Assembly: GCA_964428895.1 (NCBI GenBank)
Contig: CAYRZU010000009.1
Span: forward strand, 1 to 61,841
Direction: 5' to 3'
Length of the DNA stretch: 61,841 nt
Source: HyVt-337 sp964428895
GTDB taxonomy: Bacteria > Planctomycetota > Phycisphaerae > SM23-33
The notes beneath the pieces are model-generated. The model made no database searches. It saw only the letters and a program-made list of their open reading frames with translations, and was not told the DNA's origin. Of the stretch, positions 33,814 to 43,201 are shown piece by piece (the first letter of the stretch is position 1; every line of letters starts with the position of its first letter). Position numbers and translations under genes: made by a program.

Positions 33814-35568
33814 CTAGATTAGCAGAGATCGGTCGCGGCTTCGGCTTTCGTTCTCGGCCGTGATGCGGATCGCCCGCCTGCCGCTGACGGGGCATTCGTG
33901 TTCGCACACGCCGCAACCGATGCACCGCGCCGGATCGATTACCGGCCGGAGCAATTGCACGCGAACCTCAACCATGCTCCCCGGCTCGGGCGGTTGAGCC
34001 CACGCCGCCCCGGCCAAGCCCAGCGTATCCGGACTTTGTCGAAGGATGCGGCGGCGCTGCTCGGGCTTGCCCGCCGGACATACGTAGTAGTCGCCCGTGG
34101 TCCACGTCCCGGCCGGAACATCACTACCGGAAACCATCAACTCGTCGTCGCCAGCCTGATGAACCGTCAGCACGCCGTCGCGCACGACCGCATACTCCTC
34201 GGCCACCCCGATTGCCTTGGGACTGACCGGGCAGTTCTCCTGGCAGACAATGCAAGGCCGTCCCATCGCCCACGGCAGACAGCGCCCGCGATCGACGAAC
34301 GCCGTGCCCAGCCGCACCGGTCCGCCCTCGGCAAACTCACCGACACCGAGCTTTTCATCCAGACTGAGCGGCCGAAGCGCCCCGGTCGGGCAAATGTTGT
34401 TGCACGCCACACAGTTGAGCTGACACCCACTCGTGCCGATGCGGTTGTTCAGCGCCGGTGTCCAGAGCGCCTCAATGCCCTGGTCCAGGCCGGCTGGCTG
34501 GAGCACGTTGGTCGGGCATGCCCGCATGCACCGCCCGCACTTGATGCATCGCTTGAGGAAGTCGGCCTCGGCCAGCGCTCCCGGCGGACGGATGAGGTCC
34601 GACGACCAGTTGAGGGTCGTCCGCCCCGTCAGCCGCAGCAGCGGCGCCACGGCCAGGCCCGTCGCCAAGGACGCCAGCACGCCGCGGCGCGACACGTCCG
34701 GGCCGGTGATTTCGCCCGGCTGCTTGTGGACCTGATAGGCCAGCGCGTCGTGGCGACAGTCGTCGAGGCAATTGAGGCACATCACGCATTCGCTGCTGCG
34801 GACGCGTTCGGTCGGCGTGCAGGCGCCCTCGCACGACCGCTCGCACAGACCGCACGAGGTGCAGGCCGATTCGGTGCGGGCGATGCGGAAGATCGACACA
34901 CGGCTGATGATCCCCAGCAACGCCCCCAGCGGGCAGACGTATCGGCAGAAGAATCGCGGCCGATACCAGTTCGCCAACACGGCAGCCGTGAAGATCAAAC
35001 CGATCAACAACGCCCCGTCGGTCAAGCGGCTGTCGGTCCACAGCACGTGCACATGGCCGTCAACGATCGGCAAGACCACCAACTCCACCGAGCGATAGAC
35101 CAGGGGGATTGGGTCGAGCAATCCCGTCAGCAAACTGCCCGCCTGCGGGGCCCACCCCGTTAGCGCCCCCGCCGCTGCCACGCCCAACAGACCGAATAGG
35201 ATGTAATACTTGATCGACTGTCGCGCCCGATAGCGGTTGGCCAGGAGTCGGTCCTGCAATCGACGCCGCCGTCCCAACCACCCCACGAACTGATGGATCG
35301 TACCGAACGGGCACATCCACCCGCAGAACACGCGGCCGAACAGGACCGTCAGTAGGATTGTCGCCAACGCCCACAGCAGGCCGACCGTCAGGGCCCCGGC
35401 CGCCAAGCCCACCCCCACGGCCACCAGCGGATCGAGCTGCAGCAGCCAGTTCACGGGCCATCCGCGCCGCTGGAACCACGCCTCGCCGCCGGTGCTGACC
35501 ACGCACAGCCACACGAACAGCACGAGGAACAGCAGTTGGCTCAGTCGTCGTGTGGTGGTGATTCTCAT
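33814..35568 (-). CDS. Polyferredoxin membrane protein (NapH/YccM-like) with four or more 4Fe-4S motifs
   Basis: 584 residues. The N-terminal half is membrane (LLFLVLFVWLCVVSTGG onward) with NapH-type loops CGWMCPFGTIHQF and CRYVCPLGALLG. A cytoplasmic cluster region has CTSCGLCERSCEGAC and CVMCLNCLDDC; an exported C-terminal part follows a Tat-like RRGVLASLATGLAVAP and contains CIKCGRCMRACPTNV, CQLNCVACNNICPTG, CIVCQENCP and CIGCGVCEHECPVSGRRAI. The protein therefore combines electron delivery across the membrane with an exported ferredoxin. It ends the DUF6599-like/DUF362/polyferredoxin operon (28 bases after DUF362). Electron donor and acceptor unknown. Confidence 0.9.
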   Translation of the reverse strand: MRITTTRRLSQLLFLVLFVWLCVVSTGGEAWFQRRGWPVNWLLQLDPLVAVGVGLAAGALTVGLLWALATILLTVLFGRVFCGWMCPFGTIHQFVGWLGRRRRLQDRLLANRYRARQSIKYYILFGLLGVAAAGALTGWAPQAGSLLTGLLDPIPLVYRSVELVVLPIVDGHVHVLWTDSRLTDGALLIGLIFTAAVLANWYRPRFFCRYVCPLGALLGIISRVSIFRIARTESACTSCGLCERSCEGACTPTERVRSSECVMCLNCLDDCRHDALAYQVHKQPGEITGPDVSRRGVLASLATGLAVAPLLRLTGRTTLNWSSDLIRPPGALAEADFLKRCIKCGRCMRACPTNVLQPAGLDQGIEALWTPALNNRIGTSGCQLNCVACNNICPTGALRPLSLDEKLGVGEFAEGGPVRLGTAFVDRGRCLPWAMGRPCIVCQENCPVSPKAIGVAEEYAVVRDGVLTVHQAGDDELMVSGSDVPAGTWTTGDYYVCPAGKPEQRRRILRQSPDTLGLAGAAWAQPPEPGSMVEVRVQLLRPVIDPARCIGCGVCEHECPVSGRRAIRITAENESRSRDRSLLI

Positions 35569-35596
35569 GTCCGCGCGGTCTTTCCCTGTTGGGCGG

Positions 35597-36589
35597 CTAC
35601 AGTTCCAACGATTGGCTCGGCAAGAGTCGTTCGTAATCGGTCGTGCCCACGCCGGCGGCCTCGGCTTTGCCGATATAGGGCAGTTCGTCCAGCGATAGGC
35701 CCAATAGCTCCCGGGCCCCGTAGGCGTCGGCGGCGACCTGATCGGTGCTGACGATCATGGTCTGTGTGTCTTTCAGGTCCGCCAGCGACCCGCCGGTTGG
35801 GCCGTTGCTGACCATGGTCTGCACGCCGTCGAGGACCACCAGCGTGGGCCGGACCATCATGGCCAGTTCCTTGATGGTGTCGTGAATGTCCTGGTGGAAC
35901 TGGTTTCGCCGCCCGCCCAGCAGGCCGTACCAGTTCTTCATCGTCATCGAGGCCACGGCCCGGTCGTGATCCTTGACCGGCGCCACGCCGATAACCTTGT
36001 CCACCCCCTCGAACGGTTCATACAACAACGGCCAGTCCTTGATCAGCATGCCGCCGGCAACGGTGGTCGGCCGGAAGTAGGTGAGCTTGGGCAGAACAAC
36101 CCGGGCGCCGGCCTCGGTGGCGGCCCGGCCCACGCCCGACAGCGCAAAGCAGTTGGCCGGGTCGTTGATGGGGTTGTCGGTAACGACCACGTCTTTGGCG
36201 CCGGCGGCCAGGCACAGGCGCACCAACTCGCCGACCAGATCCGGATGCGCCGTCGCCCCTAGCGACGCCGGCGAGGCGAACGCCACGTTGGCCTTGATCA
36301 GCACGCGCTCGCCGGGCTTCACGTAAGTATCCAACCCACCCACACCCGCCAGGCCGCGGGCCAGCAGATCGGCGCGATCGGTCCCCCTAACCGCCGCCAT
36401 CCGCGCTTCGGAGCCCACACAGAAATCGCCCAGCGCTACGGTGTTATCGACGACCGGCCGGTTCGCCCGATGGACCAACCACGCCGCCACCCCGCCGGCC
36501 GCAGCGACCGTGGCCGCAGCCTTGACCGACCGGCCCAGAAACTCACGACGGCTGGTTGTGGCGGGATCGGGCTGTGGCGCATCGGTCAT
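35597..36589 (-). CDS. DUF362 family protein with Tat signal
   Basis: 330 residues from MTDAPQPDPATTSRREFLGR: twin-arginine signal (SRREFLG, then hydrophobic AAATVAAAGGVAAWL). The body matches DUF362: ERVLIKANVAFASP, DVVVTDNPI, GVAPVKDHDRAVASMTMKNWYG and MVRPTLVVLDGVQTMVSNGP. The ATG at 36589 overlaps the stop of the upstream gene (ATGA), so translation is coupled. DUF362 proteins are often fused to or next to ferredoxins, as here, and may be electron-transfer partners; no catalytic function is established. Confidence 0.87.
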   Translation of the reverse strand: MTDAPQPDPATTSRREFLGRSVKAAATVAAAGGVAAWLVHRANRPVVDNTVALGDFCVGSEARMAAVRGTDRADLLARGLAGVGGLDTYVKPGERVLIKANVAFASPASLGATAHPDLVGELVRLCLAAGAKDVVVTDNPINDPANCFALSGVGRAATEAGARVVLPKLTYFRPTTVAGGMLIKDWPLLYEPFEGVDKVIGVAPVKDHDRAVASMTMKNWYGLLGGRRNQFHQDIHDTIKELAMMVRPTLVVLDGVQTMVSNGPTGGSLADLKDTQTMIVSTDQVAADAYGARELLGLSLDELPYIGKAEAAGVGTTDYERLLPSQSLEL

Positions 36590-37575
36590 TCGTCGGTCTC
36601 CGAAACAGCCTGGTAGAGCTGATAGCCAATCCGCTGTGCGATGGCGCGATTGAAACACTCGTTGACCCCGCCGACCAGCGCGCCCTTATGGAACAGAAAG
36701 TAGTTGTACTCGTAGAGCGTTAGTTCGGTCACGCCCGGCTGGTGCTCACCGGCCATGGGCGACTCCGTCGCCCCGACGCCCTTGAGGAACGCGGCGTAGG
36801 CTGCGGCGAGATCGCCCGCCGCTTGGGCGTCGGCCCGTAGCGTCAGAAACGCCGTTACGGCCGTGCCGTCGATCTCGTAATGGGCAAGATAAACGTGGTC
36901 GAGCTTGTCGAAGCCGAAGACGTTGGCCTTTTCCAGCTCAATCTCTCCGACTCGGCCCTCAGAGGGAAAGAGCGATTCGATCTTCGCAGCCGCCGCGTCG
37001 ACCTCGACGGTCAGCCCCTGCTCGAACTTCTGTGCAAGCTGCATCGCCGCAGCGGCCAAGTCGTCGGACTCCTCGGCCGCCACCACCCGCACGTAGTATT
37101 GGCCGTGCTTGAAGAAGATCGAGCCGCCGGATACATACGCCCGCTCGGCGAACTCGATGGCCTCGACCCCGCTTGGCCGATGCGCCGTGAAGGCCGCCAG
37201 CCCGTTGACCGGTGTACCCATGTCATAGACCCACAGCGCCAGCCATTGGTCGGTGTCATCGGCCAAGCCGTACCGTTGATAGTCTAGCCGGACAAAGCCG
37301 CTATCGAGGTAGCGGTCGGCGCCGCCGTCGATCTTCTCATAGAGCGTGTCGGGAACGAACATCTCAGCCGCGCCAAGAGGCACCAGCGAGTCGGGTTGGG
37401 CGAAAGCGAAGGGGAAGGCTTCGCCCGTCGTTTCGTCCCCGGTGGGCAGGACATAGACAGACTCGTCGTAGATCGATTGCTTAACTAGCACCCCCGCCAC
37501 CACACCGCCCAGCGCCGCCAGAACGACCACACTGATCAACGTCTCGCGGCCGGTCGCTTTGCGGGCTGTCGCCAT
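36586..37575 (-). CDS. DUF6599-like secreted protein, start of polyferredoxin operon
   Basis: 329 residues: single N-terminal membrane anchor (TLISVVVLAALGGVVAGVLV), then an exported domain. DUF6599-like landmarks are LYEKIDGGADRYLDSGFVRLDYQRYG, LALWVYDMGTPVNGLAAFTAHRP and RIGYQLYQA at the end. The ATG at 37575 is preferred; a longer frame adds 39 residues of unlikely composition. It overlaps DUF362 by four bases and starts the three-gene redox operon. Family assignment is from memory of the motif, function unknown. Confidence 0.7.
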   Translation of the reverse strand: MATARKATGRETLISVVVLAALGGVVAGVLVKQSIYDESVYVLPTGDETTGEAFPFAFAQPDSLVPLGAAEMFVPDTLYEKIDGGADRYLDSGFVRLDYQRYGLADDTDQWLALWVYDMGTPVNGLAAFTAHRPSGVEAIEFAERAYVSGGSIFFKHGQYYVRVVAAEESDDLAAAAMQLAQKFEQGLTVEVDAAAAKIESLFPSEGRVGEIELEKANVFGFDKLDHVYLAHYEIDGTAVTAFLTLRADAQAAGDLAAAYAAFLKGVGATESPMAGEHQPGVTELTLYEYNYFLFHKGALVGGVNECFNRAIAQRIGYQLYQAVSETDE

Positions 37576-37666
37576 GCGTGAGGGTCCTCGGAGCGGGCTT
37601 TCGTCGCCTAGGGAGTACCTTTTCGCAGACGCAGCCCGACCCGTCAACCCAAACGGCCTCAACAGC

Positions 37667-37695
37667 TTGACGCCGCGCCACCCGACTGCCACAAT
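37667..37695 (+). promoter_or_regulatory. Promoter candidate for URO-D pair 37726-39808
   Basis: Plus-strand TTGACG (37667-37672), a 17-base spacer and CACAAT (37690-37695). Predicted start is near 37702; leader about 24 bases with AGGAG before the ATG. It lies in the divergent gap between the DUF6599-like and URO-D genes. Confidence 0.5.
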
Positions 37696-37725
37696 GCCGC
37701 CTCACCACCGACCAGGAGACGCCGC

Positions 37726-38793
37726 ATGCCGCACAACGAACATTGGCAACGCCTCGAAGCTGTTTTTACCGGCAACCCGCCCGACCGCACCCCCACCCTC
37801 GGCGGCTGGATTAGCTGCCCCGAAACCATCTGCGCCCTCACCGACGTGACGCTCGACGAATACTGGGCCGGCCCGCAGCCGATCACGGTCCGCGCCTACG
37901 AACGCCTCGGCTGCGACGGCCTGATCGACATCCTCGTGCCCACCGGCCGCGACAGCCGAATCGTCGACGAGCACACCTACGCCAACGCCGATCGCGGCAA
38001 GACGCTCGAGCAATGCTGCGACGAAATCGACGCCATGCCCTCCCCCGACGACATCCTGGCCGGGTTCGACTTCGACGCCGGCTACGACAAGCTCAAACGC
38101 GACCTGTCCAACGCCCAGGACACCTGCGGCGACATGATCTGGATGCCCGCCCGCTGGGACGCCTGCGCCTGCCTGGGCCACTATCACACACTCGGCTATG
38201 AGAACTTCTTCCTGATGGTGGGCCTGCATCCCCAGCGAATCGCCAAGATGGTCCGCTGCTCGGCCGCCCGGGCCCACTGCGTCAATCGCCTGGTCGCTCG
38301 CGCCGTCGAAGACGGCATCCACCCCCACGCCCTGTTTATGGGCGAGGACATCACCACCCAACGAGGCCTGATGGTCTCCCCCGAGTTCATGCGGGAGCAT
38401 TGGTACGAACCGTTCGAGTACAGCCTTCAGCCGCTGCTGGATGCCGGCTGCAAGCCGATCTTCCACTGCGATGGCGACGTCCGCGAACTGGTGCCGATGC
38501 TGCTCGAGGCCGGCGTTCAAGGCCTGCAGGGCTTCCAGCCCGAGTGCAACGTGACGATCGAATACATTGCAGACCTCAAGACGCGCGACGGCAACCCGCT
38601 GGTCGTGTTCGGCCCGATCTCCGTGACCACCGAACTGCCGGTCCTTTCGCCGGACGAACTTCGCGGCCGCGTGCGCAACGCCATCGACGTCTGCCGCGAT
38701 AAGGCCGGCCTGTGCCTGTTCACGGCCAACACCATCAACCCCGACTGCCCGCCCGAGAGCATTATCGCCATGTACGAGGCCGTCCGTGACTGA
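37726..38793 (+). CDS. Uroporphyrinogen-decarboxylase-like protein (MtaA/CmuA-type), copy 3
   Basis: 355 residues with the methyltransferase-type zinc motif kept: FHCDGDVRELVPMLLEAG (H-x-C) and a downstream Cys in GFQPECN. Also ALFMGEDITTQRG and VVFGPISVTTELPVLSP. This is the pattern of corrinoid:coenzyme methyltransferases, so a methyl-transfer role is more credible here than for copies 1 and 2. AGGAG lies before the ATG and the gene has its own promoter. It overlaps the next gene, also URO-D-like, by 8 bases. No corrinoid protein or methylcobamide activator is in the window. Confidence 0.88.
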   Translation: MPHNEHWQRLEAVFTGNPPDRTPTLGGWISCPETICALTDVTLDEYWAGPQPITVRAYERLGCDGLIDILVPTGRDSRIVDEHTYANADRGKTLEQCCDEIDAMPSPDDILAGFDFDAGYDKLKRDLSNAQDTCGDMIWMPARWDACACLGHYHTLGYENFFLMVGLHPQRIAKMVRCSAARAHCVNRLVARAVEDGIHPHALFMGEDITTQRGLMVSPEFMREHWYEPFEYSLQPLLDAGCKPIFHCDGDVRELVPMLLEAGVQGLQGFQPECNVTIEYIADLKTRDGNPLVVFGPISVTTELPVLSPDELRGRVRNAIDVCRDKAGLCLFTANTINPDCPPESIIAMYEAVRD

Positions 38794-39808
38794 TCGAGCG
38801 TATCAGGACGTGCTCAACGCACCCCAGCAGATTGCCGCGCGCGATGATGTGTTCGCACAGCTGAAGGCGGTCTTCGCCGGTGAGGCCTTTCCGAATGGGA
38901 TCCACCTGGCCGGCGTGGAACACACCACCGATCACGCCACACTGGACTGGGAAGTCTGGCTGGATGACGTCTTGGGCCAGCTCGCAGACGTCGCCGCCGA
39001 GACCCCGGCGCCAAACGTTCTCCGTCCGCTGTGCCTGATGTACAATCCGCGCGGCGTGCACTTCATCGATCATCTGTTCGACGCGGACGTGTTCGAACTG
39101 AACGAGGGCAACTGGCAGAGCACGCCCTTGCCCACCCCCATCGGCGAACTTCAGCCCGTCGACCTGGACGGCCACCCCACCTGGCAACGCATGATGGACT
39201 TTGCCCACGGTTTTCTCGCCCGAGACGTCCGCAGCGTGATCTTCGGCCTGCCCACCATCGGCAGCCCGCTCAACGCGGCCGTCAATTTGTACGGCCAGGC
39301 GTTCTTTGAAGCAATGCTGACCGACCCGGACGCCGTTCGCCACGACCTACGCGTGATCACCGACCTGCTGTGCGACCTGCACCGCTGGTACCGGGGGACG
39401 ATCCCGGCTGAGCAGCTCCAGTGCGTCTGCCCGGGCGGACGGTCTCAGCCGGTCGGTTTCGGCCAGATCTGCGGCTGCACCTGCCAGTTGCTCTCTCCGC
39501 CCCAATACGCCGAGTTCATCGCGCCGCTGGACGAGGAGGTGCTCAACGTCTACCCCCGCGGCGGCATGATTCACCTGTGTGGGGCGCACACCCAGCATAT
39601 CCCAACTTTCCGGGAGATGGCTTCGCTGCGAGCGTTGCAGGTCAACGACCGAGCGGCCGACGATCTCGAAACGTTCGTCGAGGAACTCCGCGACGACCAG
39701 GTCTTCTACCTCAACGCCACCGACACCATGACCTTCGACCGGGCCCTGGCCATCACCGGCGGACGCCGCCTGGTCCTGGTCGGCGAACCCGACGAAGCAG
39801 GCGACTAA
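38786..39808 (+). CDS. Uroporphyrinogen-decarboxylase-like protein, copy 4
   Basis: 340 residues, divergent URO-D superfamily member. The motif GGMIHLCGAHTQHIP holds a His-x-x-Cys (IHLC) at the metal-binding position; CTCQLLSPPQYAEFIAPLDE is a likely active-site neighbour. The GTG start at 38786 is supported by overlap with copy 3 (8 bases), suggesting a complex or coupled expression. As a pair, copies 3 and 4 may be two methyltransferase subunits or one active and one accessory protein. Substrate unknown. Confidence 0.82.
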   Translation: MTDRAYQDVLNAPQQIAARDDVFAQLKAVFAGEAFPNGIHLAGVEHTTDHATLDWEVWLDDVLGQLADVAAETPAPNVLRPLCLMYNPRGVHFIDHLFDADVFELNEGNWQSTPLPTPIGELQPVDLDGHPTWQRMMDFAHGFLARDVRSVIFGLPTIGSPLNAAVNLYGQAFFEAMLTDPDAVRHDLRVITDLLCDLHRWYRGTIPAEQLQCVCPGGRSQPVGFGQICGCTCQLLSPPQYAEFIAPLDEEVLNVYPRGGMIHLCGAHTQHIPTFREMASLRALQVNDRAADDLETFVEELRDDQVFYLNATDTMTFDRALAITGGRRLVLVGEPDEAGD

Positions 39809-39894
39809 GAACCTTTCCTCTGGGGCGCCACGGCTTGCTCGCACACCCCGCGGCGCGATATCATTGCATAAGAAGCGTCGAGGAGGTGGGGCAC

Positions 39895-40746
39895 ATGACA
39901 CGACGCCACGTCACGCTATCGCGAACATTGCTGGCCATTGTTGTTGGGACAATCCTCGCTTGCATTGTTCTCGGCCTGCTGCACGTCCTGCCGATTCCTC
40001 AGACGGCCCCGGCCCAGGACGAGCCGACCACGGCACAGCCAACCACGCAGGAATCCCAACCAGCGACGCAGCCGGAAGAGGCCTGGCAACCGCCGCGCTT
40101 CGACGCCCGCCAAGACGACCGAGATCGAATGGCTCGCGTAATCAGACGCTATGGCCTGGTCGACCCGACTATTCTGAAGGCCATGGCCGCCGTGCCGCGG
40201 CATGAGTTCGTGCCCAAGGATTACCAACGGCGAGCGTATGCCGACACCCCCCTGCCGATCGGCTTCGGCCAGACCATTTCGCAGCCCTACATCGTCGCCG
40301 AAATGACGCGGCAGTTGAACCTGACGGCCAAGTCTCGCGTGCTGGAGATCGGCACGGGCTCGGGCTATCAGGCGGCCGTGCTGACTGAGCTGACGCCGCG
40401 CGTCTACACCATTGAAATCGTCGGGCCGCTGGCCGGAGCCGCCGCGACACGATTCGAGCGGCTCGGCTACGATGTCATCCAAGCCCGCCACGGCGACGGC
40501 TACTACGGCTGGGAAGAAGCTGCCCCTTTCGACGCCATCATCGTCACCGCGGCTGCCGCCCAGGTGCCCCCCCCGCTGCTCAAGCAGCTCGCACCCGGTG
40601 GGCGAATGATCATCCCCATCGGCGGACCCATGGCCGTCCAGTCGCTGACCGTGATCGACAAGGCCGAAGACGGCACGGTCCGCAGCCGCTCGATCATGGC
40701 CGTCCGCTTCGTGCCCTTCCTGCGAAAAGACCCCGCCGCCGAGTAA
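39895..40746 (+). CDS. pcm: Protein-L-isoaspartate O-methyltransferase with N-terminal membrane anchor
   Basis: 283 residues. Repairs isoaspartyl residues using S-adenosylmethionine. The conserved core begins at RYGLVDPTILKAMAAVPRHEF, then AYADTPLPIGFGQTISQPYIVAEM (substrate Ser/Thr region), the SAM site VLEIGTGSGYQAAVL, and the end motif GGRMIIPIGG. An unusual N-terminus has a hydrophobic helix (LLAIVVGTILACIVLGLLHV) and a Gln/Thr/Pro linker (about 40-65), so the enzyme would be exported or anchored. AGGAGG lies 6 bases before the ATG at 39895. Directly precedes the spermidine-synthase-like gene (3-base gap). Confidence 0.92.
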   Translation: MTRRHVTLSRTLLAIVVGTILACIVLGLLHVLPIPQTAPAQDEPTTAQPTTQESQPATQPEEAWQPPRFDARQDDRDRMARVIRRYGLVDPTILKAMAAVPRHEFVPKDYQRRAYADTPLPIGFGQTISQPYIVAEMTRQLNLTAKSRVLEIGTGSGYQAAVLTELTPRVYTIEIVGPLAGAAATRFERLGYDVIQARHGDGYYGWEEAAPFDAIIVTAAAAQVPPPLLKQLAPGGRMIIPIGGPMAVQSLTVIDKAEDGTVRSRSIMAVRFVPFLRKDPAAE

Positions 40747-40749
40747 CGC

Positions 40750-43176
40750 ATGAGTCGATTCCGAACACGCCTGGCCGTCGCGCTGATCGCCATGGCCGTG
40801 ATCGCCCTCGAACTGGCTCTCATGCGCGTGCTGGCCCTGCGGTTCTGGCACCACTTCGCCGCCATGGTGATCACCATCGCCCTGCTGGGCTTCGGCGCCA
40901 GCGGCACGTTGCTGACGATCTGTCGGCGGCGCGTGCTGACGCGACCGGCCGCCTGGCTGAGTGGCTCGGCGATGGCCTTCGCCCTGGCCGTGCCGATCTG
41001 CCTGGCCGCCAGCCGACTCGTGCCGCTGGATGTGCAATTCCTGGCCTGGCACCTCGGCCAAATCGGCTACGTCATCCTGCTCGAGGCGATCTTGCTAGTC
41101 CCGTTCCTGTTCGCGGCCACGGCCCTGTGCGTAGCCCTGATGGATGTCCCCGAGCGCATCGGCGGCCACTACGCCGCCAACCTGATCGGCTCGGGCCTCG
41201 GCGCCCTGGCGGGCGTGGGTTTCATGCTCGTCCTGACTACGCCGCAATTGCTGGTGGCCGTCTCCATCGCCGCGTTCGTCGCCGGCGTCATCGCCCTTCC
41301 CTGGCGGCGTGGTCGAACGGCCGTCATCGCCATCCTCTTTGGCCTGATCGTCGGGGAACTGAACCTGCTGGTCCCCTATCGGCCGCTGCTGTCACCCTAT
41401 AAGGCCCTGCCACAACTGTTGGCCATGGACGGCACGCGGCGCATCCACCAGACCGAAGGGCCGCTCGGCCGCATCGACGTGCTGGCCGGGCCCGCCATCC
41501 ACGCCGGCCCGGCCCTCAGTCTGCAGTACGCCGAGCCCCTGCCCGACCACAAGCTACTCCTGATCGACGGCGACGCGGCCGGCAGTGTCTACGACTGCAC
41601 GAAGCAGTCGCAGTGGCGATTCATGGACTTCACCACCGCCGCAGCGCCCTATCACCTGCGTCCGGCCCCCACCGCGCTCATCATCGGCGCCGGCGGAGGA
41701 GCCGACATCGGCCTGGCCCGCTACCACCACAGCCCTCGCACCGTCGCGCTGGAAATGAACGCCCAACTGATTCGCCTGATGAAGGGCCGACTGGCCACCT
41801 GCGGCGGATCGATCTACGATGCCCCCAACGTTCAGGTCGTCTGCGCCGAGGCACGCGGTTACCTCAGTCGAGCCGACCAGACCTTCGATATCGTCCAACT
41901 ACCCACGACCGAAGCCCTCGGCGCATCCGGGGCCGGTCTCTACGCGGCGCAGGAGAACTACCTCTACACCGTCGAAGCGTTCGGCCACATGATCGACCGC
42001 CTCAGCGACCGCGGCATTTGGGCCGCCACCCGTTGGGCCAAAACACCTCCCCGCGACGGCCTGCGCCTTTTCGACACCGCCGCCCAGGCTCTCCGCCGAC
42101 GACACCTGGACCCCGGCAAACACCTGGCCATGATCCGCAGCCTCATGACCGTCACGGTCCTGGTCAGCAAGTCCCCGCTCACTGCCGCCGACACCGCCGC
42201 CGTCCGGAGCTTCTGCGCCGAACGGTCCTTCGACGTCTGCTATCTGCCCGATATCCAACCCGACGAGGTCAATCACTTCCACCAACTCGCCCAGCCGTTC
42301 TACTTCAACGCCGCCAAGGAATTGCTCGGCCCGAGCCGAAACACCTTTATCGTCCAATACCCCTTCGCCATTGGCGCCACCACCGACGACAAGCCCTACT
42401 TCTCCCACGTCCTGAACCTGCGAACGCTCGACTTCCTGGGCGACCAGACCGGCCGCCTCGGCCGATCCCACTTGGAGATGGGCGCCGTGCTGCTGGCCGC
42501 GGCGTTGGTGCAGTCGACGCTGCTGGGCGTGCTGCTGATCGTCCTGCCGTTGGCGCCGGGAGCGGGCGCCGTCGCCCGCACCAAAGGCGCCGGGGCCACG
42601 CTGGGCTACTTCCTGCTGATCGGGGCGGCCTTCATGCTGCTGGAGATGGGCTTCCTGCAGAAGCTCATCCTTTATTTGGCCCATCCGATTTACGCCGCGG
42701 CGGTCGCCATCGGCAGCACGCTGATCTTCGCCGGCCTGGGCAGCCAGCTCAGCAGTCGCTGGCGCGGTAGCCCCAAGCGCATCACCACCATCGCGGCGAT
42801 CGCTATCGTCGCGATCGGCCTGCTCTATGTCACCGGCCTCGACCGATGGCTACAATGGTCGCAGGGCTTGGCGCTTCCGGTTCGTGTGTTGATTGCCGCG
42901 ATCACTATCGCCCCGCTGGCCGTGGCGATGGGTCACCTCATGCCGGTGGGTCTTCGCATGGTCGGCAGCGTCGTACCCGCGCTGGTGCCGTGGGCGTGGG
43001 CCGTCAACGGTTGCGCGTCGGTGGTGGCCACGGTGGCGGCCCCGCTACTGGCGATGACCATCGGCTTTCGATGCATGGGCCTGATCGCGATCGGCCTGTA
43101 CGCGCTGGCGGGGGTCACGGGGTCGCTCTTGCCGACCGTGCATAGCGCTGGCGTGGATCGGCCATCGTTGCGATAA
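40750..43176 (+). CDS. Membrane-embedded spermidine-synthase-like protein
   Basis: 808 residues: an N-terminal membrane domain of several helices (MAVIALELALMRVLALRFW, ITIALLGFGASGTLL, AILLVPFLFAATALC), a SpeE-like Rossmann domain with LIIGAGGGADIGLARYHH, ALEMNAQLIRLMKG and SRADQTFDIVQLPTTEALG, and a C-terminal membrane domain. The Asp triad of true spermidine synthases is not preserved, so polyamine synthesis is doubtful; SAM- or amine-binding is plausible. It follows pcm by three bases, so the two are co-expressed. Similar fused proteins are common in environmental bacteria, with unknown function. Confidence 0.85.
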   Translation: MSRFRTRLAVALIAMAVIALELALMRVLALRFWHHFAAMVITIALLGFGASGTLLTICRRRVLTRPAAWLSGSAMAFALAVPICLAASRLVPLDVQFLAWHLGQIGYVILLEAILLVPFLFAATALCVALMDVPERIGGHYAANLIGSGLGALAGVGFMLVLTTPQLLVAVSIAAFVAGVIALPWRRGRTAVIAILFGLIVGELNLLVPYRPLLSPYKALPQLLAMDGTRRIHQTEGPLGRIDVLAGPAIHAGPALSLQYAEPLPDHKLLLIDGDAAGSVYDCTKQSQWRFMDFTTAAAPYHLRPAPTALIIGAGGGADIGLARYHHSPRTVALEMNAQLIRLMKGRLATCGGSIYDAPNVQVVCAEARGYLSRADQTFDIVQLPTTEALGASGAGLYAAQENYLYTVEAFGHMIDRLSDRGIWAATRWAKTPPRDGLRLFDTAAQALRRRHLDPGKHLAMIRSLMTVTVLVSKSPLTAADTAAVRSFCAERSFDVCYLPDIQPDEVNHFHQLAQPFYFNAAKELLGPSRNTFIVQYPFAIGATTDDKPYFSHVLNLRTLDFLGDQTGRLGRSHLEMGAVLLAAALVQSTLLGVLLIVLPLAPGAGAVARTKGAGATLGYFLLIGAAFMLLEMGFLQKLILYLAHPIYAAAVAIGSTLIFAGLGSQLSSRWRGSPKRITTIAAIAIVAIGLLYVTGLDRWLQWSQGLALPVRVLIAAITIAPLAVAMGHLMPVGLRMVGSVVPALVPWAWAVNGCASVVATVAAPLLAMTIGFRCMGLIAIGLYALAGVTGSLLPTVHSAGVDRPSLR

Positions 43177-43201
43177 TCCCGCTCATCGAGAGGAGCAACC
43201 C

